Shown piece after piece: positions 8,358-17,143 of a DNA stretch of 64,000 nucleotides. Below the pieces are notes generated by a model. It was not told the DNA's origin. It was given only the letters and a program-made list of their open reading frames with translations, and made no database searches. Location: NCBI RefSeq assembly GCF_042675665.1, contig NZ_JBHTJI010000001.1:1116001-1180000 (forward strand), given 5' to 3'. The stretch is from Mariniflexile jejuense. Lineage in GTDB: Bacteria > Bacteroidota > Bacteroidia > Flavobacteriales > Flavobacteriaceae. The translations under genes and the position numbers were made by a program. Every line of letters begins with the position of its first letter. The stretch's first letter is position 1.

Positions 8358-10118
8358 GTGCAAAATTCATTTTTAAATCAAATAAATTCTCCTAAAGAAC
8401 TTCGTCTTTTAAATAAAAAAGACTTACCACAGCTTGCACAAGAATTACGTGAGTTCATCATAAATATAGTCGCAACCAAAGAAGGTCATTTAGGAGCGAG
8501 TTTGGGTGTTGTTGAACTTACCATTGCAATACATTACGTATTTAATACACCTGAAGACCAACTTATTTGGGATGTTGGTCATCAAGCCTACGGGCATAAA
8601 ATATTAACTGGCAGAAAAAAGCTATTCCATACCAACAGGCAAATAGGTGGCATAAGTGGTTTTCCTAAGCGAGACGAAAGTGTTTATGATGCCTTTGGTG
8701 TTGGGCATGCTTCAACATCCATTTCGGCGGCATTAGGTATGGCAATCGCTTCTCAAATAAAAGGTGATTTTGAAAAACAACATATTGCAGTTATTGGCGA
8801 TGCATCGATAGCTGGTGGTATGGCGTTTGAAGGTTTAAACCATGCTGGCGTAACCAATGCTAATTTGCTTGTTATTTTAAATGATAATGCTATTGGAATT
8901 GACCCAAGTGTTGGTGCATTAAAACAATACTTAACCAACGTTAAAAAAGGAATTCATAAAAAAAACAATATAATTAAAGCCTTAAATTTTGATTATTCCG
9001 GACCTATTGATGGTCATGATATTGATAAAATCATCTCAGAATTACAACGTTTAAAAACAGTTAAAGGTCCAAAATTTTTACATGTTATTACAACCAAAGG
9101 CAAAGGCTTAAAACAAGCCGAAGAAAACCAAGTTACATACCATGCTCCTGGAAAATTTGATGCATCAACGGGCGATTTGCTTACCAAAAAACCATCAGAA
9201 TTTACAAAATATCAAGATGTTTTTGGGCATACACTTGTTGAACTTGCAAAACAAAACAACCATATTGTAGGTATTACACCTGCTATGCCAACAGGAAGTT
9301 CATTAAAATATATGATGAACGAAATACCAGAGCGTGCTTTTGATGTTGGTATTGCCGAACAACATGCTGTAACACTAGCTGCAGGTATGGCAACACAAGG
9401 TTTAATACCCTTTTGTAACATTTATTCAACCTTTTTGCAACGTGCTTACGATCAAATAATTCATGATGTTGCTTTACAAAAACTACCTGTTATTTTTTGT
9501 TTAGATCGTGCAGGTTTGGTTGGTGAAGACGGTGCAACACACCATGGTATTTTCGATTTAAGTTATTTAAGATGCATTCCAAATTTAATTGTGTTTGCAC
9601 CAAGAAATGAAATTGAATTAAGAAACATCATGTACACCGCACAATTGGAACTTAGCCTGCCTATTGCTATTCGCTACCCTAGAGGCATTGGTGTTACTAT
9701 AAACTGGAAACAACCTTTTGAAACTATAAAAATTGGTGAAGGCGTACAACTTAAAGAAGGCAAAAATATTGCTGTTTTAAGTACAGGAACCATTGCTAAA
9801 AATGTTTCTGAAGCTATTTTGAATTTAGATATTTCGCATTATGATATACGCTTTGTTAAACCATTAGATGAACCTTTACTTCACAGCATCTTTAAAAATT
9901 ACAAAACTATTATTACAGTTGAAGACAATGCTATAAAAGGCGGATTTGGCTCTACTATTTTAGAATTTGCTTCAGAAAATAATTATGATAACAGCATAAA
10001 AATATTAGGAATTCCTGATGAATTTATTGAACACGGAAACGTAACCGAACTTCAAAAACACGTTGGTTTAGATGCTGAAAGCTTATTTGAAATTTTTAAA
10101 AACACCTTAAATAACTAA
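8358..10118 (+). CDS. dxs: 1-deoxy-D-xylulose-5-phosphate synthase
   Basis: Thiamine-diphosphate enzyme joining pyruvate and glyceraldehyde 3-phosphate in the first step of the MEP isoprenoid pathway. The 586 residues fit a slightly short Dxs. Visible are GHLGASLGVVELT near the N-terminus, GDASIAGGMAFEGLNHAG near residue 147 (Mg/ThDP motif, with Ala where GDG is more usual) and the transketolase pyrimidine motif GIAEQHAVTLAAGMA near 330. The start is GTG at 8358; there is no early Met in frame, and the N-terminus aligns by eye with the usual Dxs beginning. The gene stands alone. Confidence 0.96.
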   Translation: MQNSFLNQINSPKELRLLNKKDLPQLAQELREFIINIVATKEGHLGASLGVVELTIAIHYVFNTPEDQLIWDVGHQAYGHKILTGRKKLFHTNRQIGGISGFPKRDESVYDAFGVGHASTSISAALGMAIASQIKGDFEKQHIAVIGDASIAGGMAFEGLNHAGVTNANLLVILNDNAIGIDPSVGALKQYLTNVKKGIHKKNNIIKALNFDYSGPIDGHDIDKIISELQRLKTVKGPKFLHVITTKGKGLKQAEENQVTYHAPGKFDASTGDLLTKKPSEFTKYQDVFGHTLVELAKQNNHIVGITPAMPTGSSLKYMMNEIPERAFDVGIAEQHAVTLAAGMATQGLIPFCNIYSTFLQRAYDQIIHDVALQKLPVIFCLDRAGLVGEDGATHHGIFDLSYLRCIPNLIVFAPRNEIELRNIMYTAQLELSLPIAIRYPRGIGVTINWKQPFETIKIGEGVQLKEGKNIAVLSTGTIAKNVSEAILNLDISHYDIRFVKPLDEPLLHSIFKNYKTIITVEDNAIKGGFGSTILEFASENNYDNSIKILGIPDEFIEHGNVTELQKHVGLDAESLFEIFKNTLNN

Positions 10119-10127
10119 GTCTGTTAT

Positions 10128-10409
10128 TTATTCATCAACCATATCTTTTTCAAAATACCACCACAAACTAGAATCAATAGACGCTTTCATTCTATTAATA
10201 TCTACCGCGTCTTTCAAAAAGATGGTCAAATTTTCATCCGCACGATTTTGCTCTACAGTATCGCTTATTTCAATAGATTCTATTTCGGTGAAATGCTCTA
10301 GATGATTTTTTATCTGACCATCTAAAGATTCATCACTCAAATATATTTTAATGGTTTGCTGCGATGGAGCGTTTCTAATTTCAGATCTAAATGGAGGTAG
10401 CATAAACAA
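10128..10409 (-). CDS. Hypothetical 93-residue acidic protein
   Basis: A small soluble protein, acidic (many Asp/Glu), with the sequence IKIYLSDESL near residue 20 and a C-terminal SLWWYFEKD segment. There is no signal peptide, membrane segment or motif that I recognise. It ends 10 bases from the convergent dxs stop, with no terminator between them. The start could be Met1 (10409) or Met3 (10403). Reading-frame length and amino-acid make-up look like a real gene, but function is unknown. Confidence 0.6.
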   Translation of the reverse strand: MFMLPPFRSEIRNAPSQQTIKIYLSDESLDGQIKNHLEHFTEIESIEISDTVEQNRADENLTIFLKDAVDINRMKASIDSSLWWYFEKDMVDE

Positions 10410-10498
10410 TAATTTTTAGTGAAACAATACTTAGCTTAATTGCAAATGCATGATGCAATATGCCTAAGTTAATAAATTTTTTCAATAAAATCAATAAA

Positions 10499-10528
10499 AA
10501 AGCCCTTTCTGTTTCCAAAAAGGGCTTT
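10499..10528 (-). terminator. Terminator of the outer-membrane protein gene at 10572
   Basis: A 10-bp perfect stem (10499-10508 with 10519-10528) around a 10-base loop. Read on the minus strand it ends in a T-rich run. Confidence 0.8.
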
Positions 10529-10571
10529 AAATATTATTTAGTAAGTCTACTTAATCTATTAATTTATCCTT

Positions 10572-11186
10572 TTATATCTTAAAGTTAAGTGTACCTATTA
10601 ACCTAATGGTATTAGTCTTTATATTTCCAGATATTTGATTTTCATATTTATTAATATTACTTAAACCAATATCATCTCTTACTTGAATTGTTATATCCCA
10701 AGATTCATTTAAATGAAAAACGATACCTGTACCAAAAGCTAAGCCAAAATTATAGTCTTCAAATTCAATAAACAAAGGCATAATTCCATTAGGTTGACCT
10801 TTGTTATAATAATTCATAAAACCACCAGTATCTAAAAAGTACTTTTTTTGACCGCCAAACTTATAACGGACAAATAATGGTACATTAAAAAAATCATATC
10901 CTTCTTTGGACTCATTTGAATAATGATTATAATAAATGTCTATACTTTTTTTCCACCTCTCAAAATTAACACTTGTAACGATTGAAACCGATTGACTTAA
11001 GCCAAGTTCTAAATTTACACCAACAGATTGAACTATATCAAATTTATTATCCGTCTCATATTCTATACCTCTAAGACTAGAAACCTGACCTCCAATATTT
11101 ACTCCAATCTTCAAATTAATTTGAGCAATTGTACTTGATAAGTTAAAAATGGTTATTAAAAAAACAATATAAAATTCTTTCTTCAT
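10572..11186 (-). CDS. Predicted outer-membrane beta-barrel protein (PorT-like family)
   Basis: A 204-residue protein with a clear signal peptide (MKKEFYIVFLITIFNLSSTIAQ), then alternating short beta-like strands rich in aromatic residues and Gly, ending in a hydrophobic C-terminal strand (LIGTLNFKI). This is the plan of the small PorT/OMP_b-brl type barrels abundant in Bacteroidota. It is probably monocistronic: its own terminator follows, and the rpmA terminator lies 5' of it. The specific role is unknown. Confidence 0.75.
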   Translation of the reverse strand: MKKEFYIVFLITIFNLSSTIAQINLKIGVNIGGQVSSLRGIEYETDNKFDIVQSVGVNLELGLSQSVSIVTSVNFERWKKSIDIYYNHYSNESKEGYDFFNVPLFVRYKFGGQKKYFLDTGGFMNYYNKGQPNGIMPLFIEFEDYNFGLAFGTGIVFHLNESWDITIQVRDDIGLSNINKYENQISGNIKTNTIRLIGTLNFKI

Positions 11187-11219
11187 TGTAAGATTTTAAG
11201 TAATTCAAATATAATAAAA

Positions 11220-11247
11220 AAACCCTTTCTGAAAACAGAAAGGGTTT
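11220..11247 (-). terminator. Terminator of the rplU-rpmA operon
   Basis: A 12-bp perfect stem (11220-11231 with 11236-11247), AAAA/TTTT loop, followed on the minus strand by a T run. It lies 23 bases past the rpmA stop. Confidence 0.9.
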
Positions 11248-11270
11248 AGTCTTTAAAAGAAAACTGTTTC

Positions 11271-11531
11271 TTAAACCTCAAAAGGTACTATAGAAACATA
11301 AGATTTGTTATCTTTTTTCTTTGTGAATTTTACAATACCGTCAACGTATGCGTGTAATGTATGATCTTTTGAAGAATACACGTTTTCACCTGGGTGGTGT
11401 GTATTACCTCTTTGTCTTACGATAATGTTTCCAGCAATAGCAGCTTGACCACCAAAAATCTTAACGCCTAAACGTTTTGATTCTGATTCTCTACCATTCT
11501 TAGAACTACCTACTCCTTTTTTATGAGCCAT
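11271..11531 (-). CDS. rpmA: 50S ribosomal protein L27
   Basis: An 86-residue large-subunit protein whose N-terminus reaches towards the peptidyl-transferase centre. The diagnostic sequence KNGRESESKRLGVK and the segment RQRGNTHHPG are present and full length. It begins MAHKKGVGSS, with no cleavable N-terminal extension of the Firmicutes kind. It lies 41 bases downstream of rplU on the same strand, the conserved bacterial order. Confidence 0.98.
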   Translation of the reverse strand: MAHKKGVGSSKNGRESESKRLGVKIFGGQAAIAGNIIVRQRGNTHHPGENVYSSKDHTLHAYVDGIVKFTKKKDNKSYVSIVPFEV

Positions 11532-11572
11532 TGTCTTAAGTTTTTATATTGTTAAACTTCAGCGGTTAGCAA

Positions 11573-12238
11573 TTAAGCTTTCCCACCATTTAATTCGTCT
11601 TGCCATTTTTTCAACTCATCCCATTTGCCTTCAGCAGCTAACTTAGCTTGTGCTGGCCAAGTATCAGTTACGTGGTTTCCACGAACTTCAGCGATGATTT
11701 CAGCAATTTTTTCTGGTGTTGATTTTGCTAATTCAGCAAAAGTTGTAATTCCTGCAGCATTTAATGTTTCAGCAATTTTTGGTCCAATACCTTCAACTTT
11801 TTTCAAATCATCAGCTTTTGCTGTTGCTTTTTTTGATGCTGGTTTAGCTTCTGCTTTTGGTGCAACAGCTTCAACTTTAGCTTCAACTTTTTTCTCTGCT
11901 TTTACTGGTGCAACTTTTTTAGCTCCAGAAGCAGCAATGCTTTCTATTACAATTTCAGTTAAAGATTGACGGTGACCGTTTTTCTTGCGGTATCCTTTAC
12001 GTCTTTTCTTTTTGAAAACTATAACTTTGTCACCTTTAAGGTGCTTTAAGACTTTTGCTCCTACTTGAGCTCCGTCTATAGCTGGGGCGCCTACAGTTAC
12101 ATTGTCACCATCACCAATTAAAAGAACATTATCAAAAGCTACTTGCTTTCCTTCTTCTGTTTGTAAACGGTGTACAAAAACCTTTTGGTCTTTAACAACT
12201 TTAAATTGTTGCCCTGCTATCTCTACAATTGCGTACAT
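11573..12238 (-). CDS. rplU: 50S ribosomal protein L21 with extra C-terminal helix-hairpin-helix domain
   Basis: Residues 1 to about 103 are a normal L21 (MYAIVEIAGQQFKV start, FKKKRRKGYRKKNGHRQ near residue 75), which binds 23S rRNA. The usual L21 stops there. Here an Ala/Lys/Val-rich linker (about 104-142) leads to a domain with DLKKVEGIGPKIAETL, a helix-hairpin-helix signature, and a C-terminal helical tail with DTWPAQAKLA, giving 221 residues in all. I believe such extended L21 proteins occur in other flavobacteria; the added domain may bind RNA or DNA, which is inference. First gene of the rplU-rpmA operon. Confidence 0.95.
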   Translation of the reverse strand: MYAIVEIAGQQFKVVKDQKVFVHRLQTEEGKQVAFDNVLLIGDGDNVTVGAPAIDGAQVGAKVLKHLKGDKVIVFKKKRRKGYRKKNGHRQSLTEIVIESIAASGAKKVAPVKAEKKVEAKVEAVAPKAEAKPASKKATAKADDLKKVEGIGPKIAETLNAAGITTFAELAKSTPEKIAEIIAEVRGNHVTDTWPAQAKLAAEGKWDELKKWQDELNGGKA

Positions 12239-12281
12239 AGCGTAACGTGTTTATTAATTAATTTTTGTTCAAAAATGAGTG

Positions 12282-12289
12282 CAAATATA
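12282..12289 (-). promoter_or_regulatory. -7 box of the rplU-rpmA promoter
   Basis: TATATTTG on the minus strand matches TAnnTTTG and lies 43 bases upstream of the rplU ATG. No good -33 TTTG is seen. Confidence 0.6.
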
Positions 12290-12326
12290 CTGCTATTTAA
12301 TTAATCTACAAGCGTTTTATTTTTAT

Positions 12327-12770
12327 TTAGGCAAGATTTTTATTGTTTTTTAAAAGTTGCATAACTGCAAGTGTTGAAACTACCGTGGTTGCAAGCCCCA
12401 TAATGGCTACTACAAAGGTTACCAAACCTACATCGGCGCCTAAACCACCATGCATTTCTTTAAGTAATTCGGGTAAAAAACTAGGACTAAACTCTGTAGC
12501 ATAAAAAAGAAAGAAAATTGTAAAAAGCATGGTTGCAATAAAGCCTGTAATTAGACCTATTTTAAAACCTTCACCATAAGAAAACGCTTCAGGACTTTCA
12601 AGCTTACTTAATCGTATTGCTTCATATACTCCAAAAGCGGTTATTACAGCGTTAAAAAAACTAAATACGGGGTTAATATGTCTATGAAATAATGCTAAAA
12701 TTAAAAAATAAGCAATCAACACAGCGCTTGTAACCAAACCAAATCTAATAGAAAGCGTTAATTTTTTCAT
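12327..12770 (-). CDS. DUF4199 family membrane protein
   Basis: A 147-residue protein with four predicted membrane helices (about residues 10-28, 36-50, 70-92 and 115-138). The arrangement, with SYGEGFKIG after the second helix and a short loop before the last helix, matches the Bacteroidota family DUF4199. Function unknown. It stands alone between rplU and the metal-binding lipoprotein. Confidence 0.8.
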   Translation of the reverse strand: MKKLTLSIRFGLVTSAVLIAYFLILALFHRHINPVFSFFNAVITAFGVYEAIRLSKLESPEAFSYGEGFKIGLITGFIATMLFTIFFLFYATEFSPSFLPELLKEMHGGLGADVGLVTFVVAIMGLATTVVSTLAVMQLLKNNKNLA

Positions 12771-12831
12771 GTTCTTAAATGTTTAAATTGTGGCAAATAC
12801 CATAGGTTATTAGTTCACTTCATAATTAAAA

Positions 12832-12867
12832 TTTGGAGCATAATTTATTTTTTGGAGCAATTTATGC
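12832..12867. promoter_or_regulatory. Direct repeat upstream of the metal-binding lipoprotein gene
   Basis: TTTGGAGCA occurs at 12832 and again at 12851, each followed by an AATTTA-like stretch, with 19 bases from start to start. GCATAA and TTATGC also form an imperfect inverted pair here. Nearly two helical turns of spacing would suit binding of a regulator; this is inference. Confidence 0.35.
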
Positions 12868-12954
12868 TATTAAATTTCGTGAAAATTTTGGTAAAAAAAT
12901 AATTTTAACAAGTTTTTAATTATTAATAACTCCATTTTAAATCGCTTTATTTAG

Positions 12955-12962
12955 TAATTTTG
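12955..12962 (+). promoter_or_regulatory. -7 box of the metal-binding lipoprotein gene
   Basis: TAATTTTG matches TAnnTTTG, 24 bases before the ATG at 12987. The -33 region is only T-rich. Confidence 0.55.
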
Positions 12963-12986
12963 CGTCATATATAATACCATTATAAA

Positions 12987-13481
12987 ATGAAAACAATAAA
13001 AAATATAATAATGGTTTTGTTTCTAGCTTTGTTTGTTATGAACTGTAAAAACGAAACCAAACCAGAAGTAAAAGCTGTAGAAGTTGCTGCAGATGCCTCT
13101 AAAACTTTAGATCCAAATGCTACTTATGCCAAAGCCGAATTTACTATTGAAGGTATGACATGTGCTATGGGTTGTGCAAAAACCATTGAAAGTAAAATAG
13201 CTAAAATGGATGGTGTGAAATCTGCTTCGGTTGATTTTGACAAAAAATTAGCTATGGTTGAGTATGATGAAGCTAAAGTAACACCTGCATTATTAGAAAA
13301 AACAGTTACCAAAGTTTCTAGCACTTACAAAGTTATGAACATGAAAAGTGGTAGTTCTAGTAAAGGAACTTGTGAAAAAGACTGTAAAAAAGCAGATTGC
13401 ACAAATAAAACCGAAGCTGAAAAAGCAGCTTGTACTAGCGACTGTAAAAAAGCTTGTTGTACTACAAAAGCTAGCGCATAA
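12987..13481 (+). CDS. Lipoprotein with heavy-metal-associated (HMA) domain and Cys-rich tail
   Basis: A 164-residue protein. A lipoprotein signal ends at LFVMNC (Cys near residue 20). A single HMA domain (about residues 48-115) carries GMTCAMGCA, the metal-binding loop with a three-residue spacer rather than the usual GMTCxxC, plus the beta-strand pattern typical of copper chaperones. The last 45 residues contain repeated Cys clusters (CEKDC, CKKADC, CTSDC, CKKACC). The likely role is binding copper or a similar ion outside the cytoplasm. It is not next to a metal ATPase. A terminator-like hairpin follows. Confidence 0.85.
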   Translation: MKTIKNIIMVLFLALFVMNCKNETKPEVKAVEVAADASKTLDPNATYAKAEFTIEGMTCAMGCAKTIESKIAKMDGVKSASVDFDKKLAMVEYDEAKVTPALLEKTVTKVSSTYKVMNMKSGSSSKGTCEKDCKKADCTNKTEAEKAACTSDCKKACCTTKASA

Positions 13482-13504
13482 AAACACACAAAACACATTT
13501 TAGT

Positions 13505-13538
13505 AAAGCTTCTTAGTTTAAAATTAAGGAGCTTTTTT
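13505..13538 (+). terminator. Terminator after the HMA lipoprotein gene
   Basis: An 11-bp stem with one G-T pair (13505-13515 with 13525-13535), 9-base loop, and a T run to 13538. It touches the stop codon of the convergent gldD. Confidence 0.75.
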
Positions 13539-14118
13539 ATTTCCAGTGAAGTGATTCCATAATTTGAGTCATATCCCTTTGCAAATAATTTGCTGCTGGC
13601 AAAATAGAATCATAATTAGGTTTTGCATAAAAATAAAGTGAACCAACAAGGAAATGCTGAACACTATCAGTTACATAAAACTGTGCTGGCGATGCAACGT
13701 TTCCTTTTACTTCAGAAAAAACACCATACACTTTGCGTTCTTTATTTTCATATGGAAACACAGGAATTTCATCTGCTTTGATAGTATGCTCTAGTGTGAA
13801 TTTTTGCGCATCACGAAGGTATTCAGTAAGCACTTTTTTATCACCATTAATGGCTTTATAGGTTAAAAAAATAGTACCTTTTAGTGATTTATACTCGATA
13901 TTTATCCCGTAACTTTCAGTTGATGCTGGTAGTTTTTTATATTTGATACTTGTTGCCAAATTATTTTTTTTAAAAGTAAAAGGCAAATTTGCATTAATGG
14001 TTTTGTATTGTGCCTCTGGATATTCTAATCGTAAAAAAGCATTTGGCTTTGGAATATAATCTTGTCCGCATGAAACACAAAGAACAAGCATAAAAAATAT
14101 ATATAAGAAATGCTTCAT
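13537..14118 (-). CDS. gldD: Gliding motility lipoprotein GldD
   Basis: A 193-residue lipoprotein (signal ending VLCVSCGQ) with the GldD-typical N-terminus YIPKPNAFLRLEYPEAQY. GldD is needed for gliding and type IX secretion in Flavobacterium johnsoniae. The gene overlaps the gldE stop by one base (TAATG), so translation is probably coupled. The order mutY-ssb-gldE-gldD is the one usual in flavobacteria, which supports the call. Confidence 0.93.
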   Translation of the reverse strand: MKHFLYIFFMLVLCVSCGQDYIPKPNAFLRLEYPEAQYKTINANLPFTFKKNNLATSIKYKKLPASTESYGINIEYKSLKGTIFLTYKAINGDKKVLTEYLRDAQKFTLEHTIKADEIPVFPYENKERKVYGVFSEVKGNVASPAQFYVTDSVQHFLVGSLYFYAKPNYDSILPAANYLQRDMTQIMESLHWK

Positions 14119-15422
14119 TATGTAATTGTAAATTTTACGAGCTTTATGCGCTTTTTATCTAAAGCTTCTATTTTGAAAACGTAATTTTCAAAATTTATTT
14201 TACTATTTAATTTAGGAAAACTACCTGATATTTCTAAAACAAAACCTGCAATGGTTTCGGCTTCACCTTTGTATTCTTCAAAAACTGCTACGTCTTCAAT
14301 TTTTATAATTTTATAAAAATCTTTTAATGCTGTTTTACCTTCAAACACAAAGTTATTATCGTCTAATTTTGAATAGGTTAAATCTTCATCATCAAACTCA
14401 TCACTAATATCGCCAACAATTTCTTCAATTATGTCTTCTAAAGAAATAAGTCCTGAAGTACCACCATACTCATCAACCACAACTGCTAAATGTACTTTCT
14501 TCTCTTGAAATTCAGCCATTAAATCATCCAACTTTTTATTTTCAGGCACAAAAAATGGTTCTCGCATTAAAGTTGTCCAATCGAATTGCTTTCTGTCTAT
14601 GTATGGTAGTAAATCTTTAACATACAAAATACCTTTTATGCTATCTATATTATCTTTATAAACTGGAATTCTAGAGTAGCCGTTTTTAACTATTTCTGGC
14701 ATAATCTCAATGTACTTTTGCTCGATGTTTAAAGCGAAAATATCAATACGTGGACGCATAACTTGCTTGGTATCTGTATTTCCAAATTGTACAATGCCTT
14801 GTAATATTTTGTGTTCTTCTTTGGTGGTATCTTCTTCACTTGTAAGCTCTAATGCTTGTGATAATTGATCGACACTTAAATTAGATTTTTGCTTTCCTAG
14901 TTTATTATGTATTGCAATTGTTACACTTCGCATTGGCAAACTTAATGGCGACAACAACACATCTAAAACCCTTAGTGGGTATGCCATAAATGTGGCAAAT
15001 TTTAAATTGTTTCTACTAGCATATATTTTAGGAAGAATTTCACCAAACAACAAAATTAAAAATGTAACAATAACAACCTCTAAAATGAATTTTAATATGG
15101 GTGATGCGATGCCTGAAAACCATTCACTGCTTAAATAAGCAAACAATATTACGATGCCAATATTTATAAAGTTATTAGCTACTAAAATGGTTGCTAGTAA
15201 TTTTTTAGGACGATCTAAGAGTGCATCTATAATTTCAATACGTTTCGATTTTGCTTCTAATCCTTTATCTATATCAGTTCTTGAAAGTGAAAAAAGTGCT
15301 ACTTCGGCACCAGAAATTAATGCAGAAAACAGCAACAGTAAAAATAATAATACAATGCCAAAAACAATTGAAACATCAATTGCCATAATTAATCTTATAA
15401 AACTCGCGGGGTCAGGATCCAA
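14118..15422 (-). CDS. gldE: Gliding motility-associated protein GldE (CNNM/CorC-type)
   Basis: A 434-residue protein with a DUF21 (CNNM) membrane domain (about residues 15-200, four hydrophobic helices, with LISGAEVALFSLSR near the start), a pair of CBS domains (about 215-340, including VVDEYGGTSGLISLEDIIEEIVGDI) and a C-terminal CorC_HlyC domain. Such proteins resemble magnesium/cobalt transport regulators; in flavobacteria the gene next to gldD is called gldE. The start is TTG at 15422 giving MDPDPASF; an ATG lies at residue 13, but the DPDP start matches what I recall of the family. Confidence 0.9.
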   Translation of the reverse strand: MDPDPASFIRLIMAIDVSIVFGIVLLFLLLLFSALISGAEVALFSLSRTDIDKGLEAKSKRIEIIDALLDRPKKLLATILVANNFINIGIVILFAYLSSEWFSGIASPILKFILEVVIVTFLILLFGEILPKIYASRNNLKFATFMAYPLRVLDVLLSPLSLPMRSVTIAIHNKLGKQKSNLSVDQLSQALELTSEEDTTKEEHKILQGIVQFGNTDTKQVMRPRIDIFALNIEQKYIEIMPEIVKNGYSRIPVYKDNIDSIKGILYVKDLLPYIDRKQFDWTTLMREPFFVPENKKLDDLMAEFQEKKVHLAVVVDEYGGTSGLISLEDIIEEIVGDISDEFDDEDLTYSKLDDNNFVFEGKTALKDFYKIIKIEDVAVFEEYKGEAETIAGFVLEISGSFPKLNSKINFENYVFKIEALDKKRIKLVKFTIT

Positions 15423-15475
15423 GTACTAGGTTTTTAGTTACACAAAACAGTCTCGTGGTTTCGAGATATTTATTA

Positions 15476-15934
15476 TTAAAATGGTAAATCATCATCATCT
15501 TCACCAACAATAGGTTCTGGCGCGCTTTCACGTTGTGGTTTGGCAACAGGCTTTTGTGCTGTAACTGTTGTATTTGACGCATTACCTTCACTTTCCTTTT
15601 TAGTTGTTAAAAAAGTAAATTCTGTACATTGTATTTCGGTTGTATAACGTTCTGTACCACTTTCATCTTGCCATTTTCTGGTTTTTAAACGACCTTCAAC
15701 ATATACTTTATCGCCTTTACTTAAATACTTTTCGCAAATTTCAGCTCCTTTATTTCTAATTACAATATTATGCCATTCAGTGTTCGAAATGCGTTCATTT
15801 GTCTGTTTACTTAGGTAACTTTCATTTGTTGCCAAAGGAAAGCGACCAATACATCCTCCTCCTTCAAAATAATGTATTTTAACTTCATCTCCTAAATGCC
15901 CAATTAGCATAACTTTATTTAATGTTCCAGACAT
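15476..15934 (-). CDS. ssb: Single-stranded DNA-binding protein
   Basis: 152 residues. An OB-fold domain (about 1-108, beginning MSGTLNKVMLIGHLG, with WHNIVIRNKGAEICEKYL) is followed by a Gln/Pro/Thr linker and the acidic C-terminal tip DDDDLPF that binds replication and repair partners. Protects single-stranded DNA. Placed between mutY and gldE, all reading leftwards; gaps of 85 and 53 bases are compatible with one transcript. Confidence 0.97.
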   Translation of the reverse strand: MSGTLNKVMLIGHLGDEVKIHYFEGGGCIGRFPLATNESYLSKQTNERISNTEWHNIVIRNKGAEICEKYLSKGDKVYVEGRLKTRKWQDESGTERYTTEIQCTEFTFLTTKKESEGNASNTTVTAQKPVAKPQRESAPEPIVGEDDDDLPF

Positions 15935-16019
15935 AATTTAATTCTTTGATTAGCAAAATTACTGAATTGCTTTGCATTTTAACGGCTTGCTTTTCGTTTT
16001 TTTAAAATTAATAAAAAAT

Positions 16020-17081
16020 TTAATTGAATGTATTAAACGAATCAAAATTAAAACGTTCTATAAAATTACCAATTAATATTGGTACTGCATAATTTTGAAT
16101 TTCAGATGTTAAAATACCATTTTTTGAAGTTCTATCAACCTGTACAATCCAGAATTTAGTGTAAAGGTGTTGATGTGATAATTTATGAACAATACTGTCT
16201 TCATTATATAGTACCATTTCAACCAATTTATCTTTTACTATTGGATGCTTCTTAACAAGCTTAACAAAATCATCAAAAGTAGTAGCTTTTTCAGTTTCAA
16301 TTAAAGGAAATTGATATAGGTTTTGCCAAATACCTTTACCTTCTCGTTTTTCTAAAATGGTTTTTTTATCATTAAATATAAACACTAAAAAATTGAAATT
16401 ACGTTTTTTAACTTTTGCTGCTTTTAATTTTACTGGCAATTCTGAAATCCTGTTTTTATTAAAAGCGATACAACTACTATTAAAAGGGCAAATATTACAA
16501 TCTGGATTTTGAGGTTTGCATTGTGTTGCGCCAAATTCCATAATAGCCTGATTAAAGGTTGCGGGGTTTTTAACATCAATCAATTCTTGGGCTAATTGCT
16601 TAAACTCCTTATTGCCTTGCGATGAGTTAATAGGCGTATCGATACCAAAATAGCGCGATAACACTCTATATACATTACCATCAACCACCGCCGTAGCTTC
16701 ATTAAAACAAATAGATGCAATAGCACTTGCTGTATAATCGCCTACGCCTTTAAGTTTTAATAAGTCTTTATAGTTATTAGGGAATTTGCCATTCAACGCG
16801 TTGGCAATGTATTTGGCGGTAGCATGTAAATTTCTGGCTCTAGAATAATACCCCAACCCTTGCCATAATTTTAGCACATCGCTTTCACCAGCATTGGCTA
16901 AATGAAAAACAGAAGGAAAACTATGTGTAAATTTGACGTAATATGGAAGACCTTGAACCACTTGGGTTTGCTGTAAAATGATTTCGGATAACCAAATATA
17001 ATACGGGTCTTTTGTTTGTCTCCACGGTAGTTCGCGCTTATTGTTTGAATACCAAAGGGTTATTGTTTTTGAAAATTTCAT
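16020..17081 (-). CDS. mutY: A/G-specific adenine glycosylase
   Basis: A 353-residue base-excision enzyme that removes adenine opposite 8-oxoguanine. It has the catalytic Glu in LSEIILQQTQV (E33), the helix-hairpin-helix LKGVGDYTASAIAS near residue 115, the catalytic Asp in VVDGNVYRVL, and the [4Fe-4S] ligands C-x6-C-x2-C-x5-C in CKPQNPDCNICPFNSSC. The C-terminal third is the NUDIX-like domain that recognises the oxidised guanine. Full length. Divergent from the HU gene across about 140 bases. Confidence 0.97.
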   Translation of the reverse strand: MKFSKTITLWYSNNKRELPWRQTKDPYYIWLSEIILQQTQVVQGLPYYVKFTHSFPSVFHLANAGESDVLKLWQGLGYYSRARNLHATAKYIANALNGKFPNNYKDLLKLKGVGDYTASAIASICFNEATAVVDGNVYRVLSRYFGIDTPINSSQGNKEFKQLAQELIDVKNPATFNQAIMEFGATQCKPQNPDCNICPFNSSCIAFNKNRISELPVKLKAAKVKKRNFNFLVFIFNDKKTILEKREGKGIWQNLYQFPLIETEKATTFDDFVKLVKKHPIVKDKLVEMVLYNEDSIVHKLSHQHLYTKFWIVQVDRTSKNGILTSEIQNYAVPILIGNFIERFNFDSFNTFN

Positions 17082-17143
17082 TAATTAAATAAATACAGCA
17101 AACAAAAATAAACGTTTATAATCTTAAATTTTAATGAATTAGG

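Noticed and set aside
7972..8370. Minus-strand frame opposite the Cys-motif hypothetical gene
   Set aside because: The plus-strand frame has the recognisable IPKPC/CNSC motif; the antisense frame has none.
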